DNA of 48,462 nucleotides from Minisyncoccota bacterium. GTDB taxonomy: Bacteria > Verrucomicrobiota > Verrucomicrobiia > Methylacidiphilales > Verrucolacustridaceae. The notes under the pieces are model-generated. The model made no database searches and was not told where the DNA came from. It saw nothing but the letters and a program-made list of their open reading frames with translations. The stretch covers positions 1-48,462 of the forward strand of contig JASGCJ010000007.1 of the NCBI GenBank assembly GCA_030054195.1. Direction: 5' to 3'. Positions 42,244 through 48,462 of this stretch are shown piece by piece; position 1 is the stretch's first letter, and each line of letters begins with the position of its first letter. The translations under genes were made by a program, and so were the position numbers.

Positions 42244-44625
42244 GTGAAGGTATTCCCGCTCTGTTGTTTGTTGCTGTTCGGCTTCAGCAATGTTCCGTCC
42301 TCTGCCCAAGAGGCGGTCGATTCAGCATCTGATTCAAGTGTAGCCCCTCGTTTTCAGTCATCGGCGGAAATGACCCAGCGAGAAATAGACCGCCGACGAG
42401 AGGCCACCTTCCGACTGAATGAAAATCTCGACTTAGCCGAGCGTCTGTATTTAGCGGGGGAGTGGGAGCATGCGCAGGCAAAGTTTCGGTTGGTGATGAA
42501 TCAGACAGATCCTCAAACCAGCACGTCGGGATTTTATCATCGGGCCCGGGTGGGTGTTGCGAAGTCCTTGGCCGCTCAGGCTTTGGCACAAGAAAAAGCG
42601 GGTAAGACGGCAGAGGCTGCCGGATTGATGAAGCAGGCTGCGGATCTGGATCCTGCGAACGCCCAAGTTGCAAAACAGGCGGCTAACATGCAGGAGGAGG
42701 CGTCAAGAGGAGCAGATCCATTTGAGGGAAATCCAGCTGCGACAGCCGATCTGGTCGAAAAAACAAAGGAGATAAAAAAGCTTCTGTCGCTGGCAGATCA
42801 GTTGACTGAGACAGGGCAGTATCGCTCTGCGCGGCAGAAACTGGATGATGTTTTGCGGATCGACCCGTATAATTCTGCAGCCCGCAAGAAAATTGAGGTT
42901 GTGGAGAAGAAGCGGCTCCTCGTGGCGGACAAGAGATACTCTGCAAGCCGTGTGAAAGCGATGACTCAGGTGACGGAAGCTTGGATACCGCCTCCCCCTG
43001 CCCGAGTTGATCCCAAGCAAACACGTGGCACAGGAAAAGCAGTCCCGTCTAACTCAGCTGAGATTTTGCAGGCTTTGTCGACGATCGAGATTCCCGAGAT
43101 TGTTTTTAATGAAAAACCTCTCCGAGACGCAGTGGAGGAGTTGCAAAGATTAAGTGAGCAGAACGACCCGAAAAAGAAGGGAATCAATTTTGTGTTGCGG
43201 TTATCGCCACCTTCGGAAGGAGTCGATCCAGAGGCGGGCACGGTGAGTTTGGAGTTGAGGAATGTAAAGCTACAGACCGCCCTTAAGTATTTGTGTGAAC
43301 AGATACGAGGTGGAGAGAAGTTAAGGTATGATGTGGAGAACAGCGCTGTACTCATCTTGCCCGTTACAGAGACAGGGGGAGAGTTAGAGACACGAAGCTA
43401 TACTTTGCCGCCCAGTCTCTTAGCCAATTCGGTTAAACCGGGGGACGCAAAGACACCCAAAGAGTTGGGTAAATTAGTTTTGGATGGTATCGGAGTGAAT
43501 ACTGCTATGGCGAGTACATCGGCGATGTGCTTTTCCGATACGGGCAAATTGGTGGTAAGGAATACACCGAACGAGTTGAGCAAGGTTGAGCAGAGGATTC
43601 GAGATGCGCAGGGGGAACCACCGCAGAAGCAGTTTGAGGTAGAAACCAAGTTTCTTTCTTTTACAGAGAACGACGTAAAGAATTTTACTTTTAATCTCCA
43701 AATGAGTGGGAATACATCCATTCCTTTGCCTGGTTCACCCGGTGCCATCTATAATCCCGGCTCAGCTACAGGTGGAACGGATGGTTTGAGGGGAACGGCA
43801 GGTATTAACCCTGGGGGCGGCTCAATCACCGCTTTGCAAACACTCTTGGATCCCACGTATCCACAGGAAGCATCGAATCAAATTGGGGTAAATGCTCAAG
43901 TATTCGGTCGAGGGTTTGCAGCTGTCCTGCAACTTTTACAAAATGCAATCGGAAAGGATTTAGTGGCAGCACCTAGGGTGACATTGGCTGATGGGAAGCA
44001 GTCGAAAATCGTGATTTCTCGTCGAATGTACTACCCCACGACGTACACACAACCGAATGTGCCGAATAATGATCAAGGTGTGGGAGCGGGTTTCATTTTG
44101 CCATCGAATCCAACGGGATTTGAGTACCGTGATATTGGAACTACCTTAGAGGTGAAGGGGGAATCCACATCGATTCCTAAAGCGGTGGATTTGGATTTCA
44201 CGAATTTACTAGTTGAGGATTTTGAGGGATTTGTGGATTACGGGGTGTTAATTTCGGCAGCTCCAATCGATCCTACGACAACTTCTAATACAACGGTCGG
44301 GGCCGCGCCATACCTTGTGCCTATTTTTTCTAAAAAATCTCTTCAGAGTCGCGTTCGTTTGATTGATGGGGAAACGGTAGGGATGGGTGGATTGATCTCG
44401 GATGTGGTTCAGTTGGTTGACGACAAAGTTCCTATGTTAGGAGACATTCCTATGTTGGGTCGACTTTTTCGGAGTGAGGCGTCGCAGAAAATTAAGAGTA
44501 ATCTGGTAATCTTTTGCACTTTGAGAATTATTAATCCTGACGGCACATTGGTCTTCCCTGAAGATGAGGAAAATCCTGAATTTGCCCAAGGTGGCAGTTC
44601 GGAAATGATGCCCTCCGTGCCATGA
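42244..44625 (+). CDS. Amuc_1098-family secretin (first of two)
   Basis: 793 residues from the GTG at 42244, chosen because it gives a clean signal peptide (MKVFPLCCLLLFGF...SSAQ); a GTG at 42199 would add 15 residues. The N-terminal third is TPR-like helical (DLAERLYLAGEWEHAQAKF, DQLTETGQYRSARQKLDDVL). N-domains follow (about 280-440), then the secretin barrel, with AAPRVTLADGKQSKIVISR and the signature VPMLGDIPMLGRLF. It forms the outer-membrane pore of the pilus-like machine. It overlaps a second secretin gene by 4 bases. Confidence 0.82.
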   Translation: MKVFPLCCLLLFGFSNVPSSAQEAVDSASDSSVAPRFQSSAEMTQREIDRRREATFRLNENLDLAERLYLAGEWEHAQAKFRLVMNQTDPQTSTSGFYHRARVGVAKSLAAQALAQEKAGKTAEAAGLMKQAADLDPANAQVAKQAANMQEEASRGADPFEGNPAATADLVEKTKEIKKLLSLADQLTETGQYRSARQKLDDVLRIDPYNSAARKKIEVVEKKRLLVADKRYSASRVKAMTQVTEAWIPPPPARVDPKQTRGTGKAVPSNSAEILQALSTIEIPEIVFNEKPLRDAVEELQRLSEQNDPKKKGINFVLRLSPPSEGVDPEAGTVSLELRNVKLQTALKYLCEQIRGGEKLRYDVENSAVLILPVTETGGELETRSYTLPPSLLANSVKPGDAKTPKELGKLVLDGIGVNTAMASTSAMCFSDTGKLVVRNTPNELSKVEQRIRDAQGEPPQKQFEVETKFLSFTENDVKNFTFNLQMSGNTSIPLPGSPGAIYNPGSATGGTDGLRGTAGINPGGGSITALQTLLDPTYPQEASNQIGVNAQVFGRGFAAVLQLLQNAIGKDLVAAPRVTLADGKQSKIVISRRMYYPTTYTQPNVPNNDQGVGAGFILPSNPTGFEYRDIGTTLEVKGESTSIPKAVDLDFTNLLVEDFEGFVDYGVLISAAPIDPTTTSNTTVGAAPYLVPIFSKKSLQSRVRLIDGETVGMGGLISDVVQLVDDKVPMLGDIPMLGRLFRSEASQKIKSNLVIFCTLRIINPDGTLVFPEDEENPEFAQGGSSEMMPSVP

Positions 44626-47048
44626 AAACGTTTCTACTCATTTTCTCTCTTTGCTTAGGAGCTTCAGTAAGTTCTGTTGTTCGTGCAAGCACGGTACAAG
44701 AACAGATCGAGGCTGAGACGGGAAAAAGGGAGCAAATGTTACAGCCTTTGAAAGAGGCTTATGGAGTGAGTCGAAAGATGGTGGCAGATGGCAAAAACTC
44801 AGAAGCTTGCGAACTGCTTGAGAAAGCGTACGAAGCTCTTCCGGAGGTGTTAAGGGGCTCATCCCTTGCTTTGGAGGTAAATCGGACTCTCAGCAAGCTT
44901 CAGGCATCTCTTGCGGAAGCCGCCGCCCAGCAGAATCACTGGCCTGAAGCCCGTCGGAGAGCCTTAGCTTCTCTCCAGCATGATCCTAAAAATGAGTTGG
45001 CTCTCCTGCAGTTAAAGAAAAGTGACGAGGTATTGCGGCGGGGTGTATCGGGTACGGAATCGGTCAACCCCGCCCTAACGACAAAGTTTTTTGACCGGCT
45101 TACGGCTGTTCGAAGTGGGTTGGAGGAGGCTCAAGCTTATCGTGAGACGGGTCAGCTCGCGAAAGCTGAGGAGAGGTATGAGGATGTTTTGGAGGCCGAT
45201 CCCTTTAATCAGGTGGCAACACAAGGAATCCAGAAGATTTATGAGGAGCGTGCGTTAGTGGCAGAAAAAGCCCGTGATCTATCCAACCTTGAAAGAAGGA
45301 GGGAGGTTCGTGAGGCATGGAACAATATTTACCCCAAAAGCGGGACGACGGTAGGTGGAATCGAAATTACAGGGGCTATGACAGCTTCTCCGGCCTACGC
45401 ATTAGAGAAGAAGCTGCAGAAAACAGTCATTCCGCAGGTTGATTTTTCGGGTGCAGATCTGGAGACGATTCGTCGAGCACTCATCAGTCTCAGCAGAACG
45501 TATGATCCAGAGGCTGCTAAAGGGGGGGTTAACTTTGTTGTCAGCACCGATGTTGCGAATCCGCAGCCCGTAACCTTGCGCTTACGTCAGACCTCTTTAG
45601 CGGAGGTGGTTCGATACATCTCACAAATTGCAGGGGTAAAGGCAAGGATTACAGACATTGGTGTTACTTTTGGACCTTTGGTAGAGAAGAGTCCTGAGTT
45701 GAATTCGCAGAATTTTACCGTAAGTCCCTCCTTCTTTAAGGGAGCTGATGGAAAAGAGGATGTAGGAACCGCTGAACCGAGGGGTGCAGCAGGGAGTTCG
45801 GCCGCAGCAGGATCGGATGGAGGAGGAAAGAACGAGCAGAAGAAGCTGGAAGATCTCGGGGTAGTTTTTCCGACTGGGGCTTATGCGGTCTATAATCAGA
45901 AGACCAGCCAGTTGAAGGTGGTGAACAATCAGGAGATGCTGGATTTAATTGGGCAGTTGATCAGTGCGGCTGAGGAGCAGACCCTTTTGATTCAAGTAGG
46001 AGTGCGGCTGGTGGAAATCAATCAATTGGATTTGGACTCTATTACAGTGAATTCGACCTTGGGTGGGTCAGGGATTAATTTGCTCTCACCAGTACCGGTA
46101 GGTCTGATTACCAACGGCGGGGGAACAACTCCCTCTGCCTCAACACAACGGGGTGTAAACGCTCAACTCAATCAGATTCAAGGTGTAGGACTTCTTCCAA
46201 ATAATACTTTGCAGTCATTTCTCCAGTCGGGAGTTCTGGCAGGTACAAATCAGCAGAGCTCGTATGCATTAAATACAATGGATCTAGGGGGAACAATTTT
46301 GAATGGAATGCAATTTAGGACGCTCATCACAGCTGTTTCACAGAAAAACAGTGCGAATGTGTTGGCAAATCCTTCGATTATTTTAAAAAGGGGGCAAAAA
46401 GGAGTAGTCGAAGTCACGCAGGAGTTTAAGTACGTGAAGGAGTATAGCGATCCGCAGTCATCAATTCGCACGATTCAGAGCACTAGTACAAATGCGAACG
46501 TTATCTCATTGGTAGATGTCCCTGGACCTGAGACAGTGATCGGATCTTTCCCCTCTCAAATCAGCGATCCAGTCCCCATTGGGGTGAAAATGGGGGTTAA
46601 GCCTGATGTTACAGGGGATAATAGCAGGGTGCTTCTCGAGCTTGAGCCAAGTTTTGTGGATTTTGAGGGTTTTATTAATTACGGAACACAAATTAACTCG
46701 GCTTACACATTGTCCTATTACAATACCTCAGTCACGATTCTCACTAACATTATTCAGCAACCAGTATTTATTCGTCGTGACTTAACCTTACCTGCGGTTG
46801 AGGTCAGCGACGGATACACGCTGCTGTTGGGAGGCCTTTTGCGGGAGGATATTCAAAAGATTGATGAAAAGGTGCCGATCATTGGTGATATACCCATCTT
46901 TGGACGAGCCTTTCAGGGTAAAACGGAGCAGGCGATTAAAAAGAATACGTTGATTTTTGTGACTCCGAGAATCTTAGATGTGAGTGGGCAACCTCTGAAT
47001 CCCACAGCTGGATCGCCAACCACGGCTTCAGCTAGCGGGTCACCCTAG
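44622..47048 (+). CDS. Secretin-family outer-membrane protein (second of two)
   Basis: 808 residues. A signal peptide (about 1-22) is followed by TPR-like helices (YRETGQLAKAEERYEDVLEADPF), a long N-domain region and a Gly/Ser-rich linker (about 390-405). The barrel has NVLANPSIILKRGQKGVVEV and the signature VPIIGDIPIFGRAF. The layout mirrors its upstream neighbour, but sequence identity looks low outside the core motifs, so they are old paralogues. The ATG overlaps the previous stop (ATGA). It is the last gene of the plus-strand operon and ends 3 bases from the convergent gene at 47052, with no terminator between. Confidence 0.82.
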   Translation: MKTFLLIFSLCLGASVSSVVRASTVQEQIEAETGKREQMLQPLKEAYGVSRKMVADGKNSEACELLEKAYEALPEVLRGSSLALEVNRTLSKLQASLAEAAAQQNHWPEARRRALASLQHDPKNELALLQLKKSDEVLRRGVSGTESVNPALTTKFFDRLTAVRSGLEEAQAYRETGQLAKAEERYEDVLEADPFNQVATQGIQKIYEERALVAEKARDLSNLERRREVREAWNNIYPKSGTTVGGIEITGAMTASPAYALEKKLQKTVIPQVDFSGADLETIRRALISLSRTYDPEAAKGGVNFVVSTDVANPQPVTLRLRQTSLAEVVRYISQIAGVKARITDIGVTFGPLVEKSPELNSQNFTVSPSFFKGADGKEDVGTAEPRGAAGSSAAAGSDGGGKNEQKKLEDLGVVFPTGAYAVYNQKTSQLKVVNNQEMLDLIGQLISAAEEQTLLIQVGVRLVEINQLDLDSITVNSTLGGSGINLLSPVPVGLITNGGGTTPSASTQRGVNAQLNQIQGVGLLPNNTLQSFLQSGVLAGTNQQSSYALNTMDLGGTILNGMQFRTLITAVSQKNSANVLANPSIILKRGQKGVVEVTQEFKYVKEYSDPQSSIRTIQSTSTNANVISLVDVPGPETVIGSFPSQISDPVPIGVKMGVKPDVTGDNSRVLLELEPSFVDFEGFINYGTQINSAYTLSYYNTSVTILTNIIQQPVFIRRDLTLPAVEVSDGYTLLLGGLLREDIQKIDEKVPIIGDIPIFGRAFQGKTEQAIKKNTLIFVTPRILDVSGQPLNPTAGSPTTASASGSP

Positions 47049-47051
47049 ATC

Positions 47052-47864
47052 TTATTTTCTGACGAGGCGGTAAGGGAAGTCGACGGGGATCTCTCTTACA
47101 TTGCCCGCCGACCAGCCAGCTAAGTTTGCCACGGTGTATCCAGCACCTCCAAAAACGAAATAGAACAGGGAACTCCAGGTGTCCGCTGTTTCTGACTTGG
47201 CATACCAGAGTCGAGGCTTGAGATCCGTGGGGCTGTTCACAGGCAGGTCAATTCCTCCACGGCGCTCTTCACCGCCTATTTTTATTTTTTCAAGTGACTC
47301 GTATCGGATCCACATAGGTTTTGTGTTGGGCGCGGGTTTTGGGGGAAGGACAGGAGCCGCCTTTACCTCTTGGCCTCTTTGAAGTCGAATTTGATTGGCC
47401 GATTGCATTGTCGGTGAGTCGATTGGGATTTGTAGAATTTGTCGATAGGTACCCGCAGGGAGATAAAGAACTTTTTCAGGATCTTCGTTGGGAACTTCGA
47501 CCTCCGAAGGGAGATTTAAATTAGCGATTTCAGGTGTGAGGGGAGGTTTGGGTGGGGTGAGTGCTTTTATTTCGGCTGAAGGTTGGGATGCTGACGCATT
47601 CACTGTGCCTCCCATGGGGTCGGAGGGTGTGGAGGATTCCTCGAGGGTTCCGTGATTTTTATTCGTAGTTGTGTCTGATGCGGGGACAGTGCCACCTCCC
47701 ATAGGGTCGGCGGCAGGCATTTCTTTTGCAGAAGTAGAAGTAGGTGAGTTGGTTAAGACGGGGTTTCCACCTCCCATGGGATCAGGCTCGACTGACTCAA
47801 CGGGATCGCGGGCAAGAGCAGTCATTGAAGTCAAAGCTAGGATGAGAAGAATTCTGTGCTTCAT
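47052..47864 (-). CDS. Secreted protein with DPMGGG repeats
   Basis: 270 residues from the ATG at 47864. A signal peptide (about 1-19, ...MTALA-R) is followed by a disordered Ser/Thr/Pro-rich region with three DPMGG(G) motifs at about 27, 52 and 82, spaced about 25-30 residues. The C-terminal half is more ordered (KVLYLPAGTYRQILQIPIDSPT, PMWIRYESLEKIKIGGEERRG) and ends with a hydrophobic segment, WSSLFYFVFGGAGYTVANLAGW. No family is recognised. It overlaps the LptF/LptG gene upstream by 4 bases, suggesting a function with that permease or simple co-expression. Confidence 0.65.
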   Translation of the reverse strand: MKHRILLILALTSMTALARDPVESVEPDPMGGGNPVLTNSPTSTSAKEMPAADPMGGGTVPASDTTTNKNHGTLEESSTPSDPMGGTVNASASQPSAEIKALTPPKPPLTPEIANLNLPSEVEVPNEDPEKVLYLPAGTYRQILQIPIDSPTMQSANQIRLQRGQEVKAAPVLPPKPAPNTKPMWIRYESLEKIKIGGEERRGGIDLPVNSPTDLKPRLWYAKSETADTWSSLFYFVFGGAGYTVANLAGWSAGNVREIPVDFPYRLVRK

Positions 47865-48462
47865 GTGATGAGCCCTACCCTGCGAAGCCAGACTGCGGCA
47901 CGGGGATGATGTTCGCTCCAGCCTTGAAGTTCCCACAGCCATCCCACTTTTTCCGCAAAGAGATAAAGGCCACCTGCTCCAAAAAGAATGATGGAGCTCG
48001 TTCCGGCCAAGAAAGAGGGAATACGGTTTCCTTGCCCAAGGGCAATTGACAGGCGGGTCCATACGAGAAAACCGAAAAGAACAAAGACACTGCTAAAAAT
48101 AGTGGCGGCAACATTCCGTCTGGCATCGGTCATGCCGAACGCGATGCCAAAGAGGCAGAGGAGAGGACAAGCCAAAGGATAGGCTAAGCGATTCCAGTGC
48201 TCTGTCTCGTAGGGAGCGCGAAGACGATCATTCAGGCGTGAGCGATCGGAGGCGAGACGAGCGACATCGGGCCAAGGGAGTTCATCGGGGGGGAGAAGAC
48301 GTGCGGCTAGTGTTTCGGGCGGAGCTGTGCACTCGGGTAGAACAAGCTCGTCCAGCAGGGGGCCGAGCATTTCTTGGCCGTTTGTGGTGGCGCTGTAATC
48401 GGCCCGCCGAACCCCTTGAAAGTGCCAAACCCCGCCTTGGTAGACGGCAGAAGTGGCAAATA
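47861..48462 (-). CDS. LptF/LptG-family permease, C-terminal part
   Basis: The frame is open to the window edge, so the N-terminus is missing; 199 codons plus stop are present. The visible part covers the end of the periplasmic domain (GGVWHFQGVRRADYSATTNG) and the last three helices. HWNRLAYPLACPLLCLFGIAFG with DARRNVAATIFSSVFVLFGF matches the C-terminal helix bundle of YjgP/YjgQ proteins. With the permease at 24002 it could form the two halves of an LptB2FG exporter. It precedes the DPMGGG protein with a 4-base overlap. Confidence 0.75.
   Translation of the reverse strand, partial: FATSAVYQGGVWHFQGVRRADYSATTNGQEMLGPLLDELVLPECTAPPETLAARLLPPDELPWPDVARLASDRSRLNDRLRAPYETEHWNRLAYPLACPLLCLFGIAFGMTDARRNVAATIFSSVFVLFGFLVWTRLSIALGQGNRIPSFLAGTSSIILFGAGGLYLFAEKVGWLWELQGWSEHHPRAAVWLRRVGLIT

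Overview
The window looks like a chromosomal segment of a member of the Verrucomicrobiota. The strongest indicators are a complete locus resembling the Amuc_1098-Amuc_1102 pilus-like genes of Akkermansia muciniphila, in the same relative order; a large beta-strand-repeat protein ending in a PEP-CTERM sorting signal; YHYH-domain proteins fused to EF-hands; and LptF/LptG and Mla genes, which imply an outer membrane. Class and genus cannot be fixed from the sequence. Many genes start with GTG or TTG, and 4-bp stop/start overlaps are common. No phage, transposase, rRNA or CRISPR array was seen.

Layout. 1-530: the 3' end of a tRNA gene followed by an array of short repeats that carry copies of the tRNA's last bases. 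531-3957: guaA-hisD-hisB operon. 4056-6891: a Pho-box-like promoter and a PEP-CTERM/autotransporter-repeat protein, closed by a terminator. 7006-8086: a small membrane protein and an unnamed conserved protein. 8089-14676: the phosphate locus phoB-phoR-pstSCAB-phoU with two further Pho-box-like sites. 14673-17426 (minus strand): nrnA-truB-ribF. 17513-21942: a small CPTC membrane protein, an OB/HD hydrolase, a SOUL-family protein and two secreted YHYH/EF-hand proteins. 21955-25123: a YqeY-like protein (minus), then a GT39-like glycosyltransferase overlapping an LptF/LptG permease. 25175-25669 (minus): a predicted structured RNA with its own promoter and terminator, upstream of an 80-residue integrase-arm-like protein. 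25706-26979: a cluster of secreted cysteine-rich or metal-binding small proteins. 27010-29873 (minus): a TPR/trypsin-like protease and ruvB. 29939-33610: a HAD phosphatase, mlaE-mlaF-mlaD and ispD. 33612-37526: tRNA-Glu (minus) and metH behind a run of AT palindromes. 37601-47048: the pilus-like operon, with two consecutive secretin genes. 47052-48462 (minus): a DPMGGG-repeat protein and a truncated LptF/LptG permease.

How parts fit together. PhoR-PhoB-PstSCAB-PhoU sense and import phosphate. The three 18-bp sites share two 7-bp half-sites at an 11-bp period and sit before phoB, pstS and the PEP-CTERM gene, so the surface protein is a candidate Pho-regulon member. Envelope genes (two LptF/G, MlaEFD, GT39, secretins) dominate the rest. 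The items most worth a second look are the structured RNA upstream of the 80-residue protein, the Pho-linked PEP-CTERM protein, the double-secretin pilus locus with a PilM-PilN-like fusion, and the small cysteine-rich secreted proteins, one of which is only 42 residues long. All family assignments rest on motif recognition by eye; no database search was possible.
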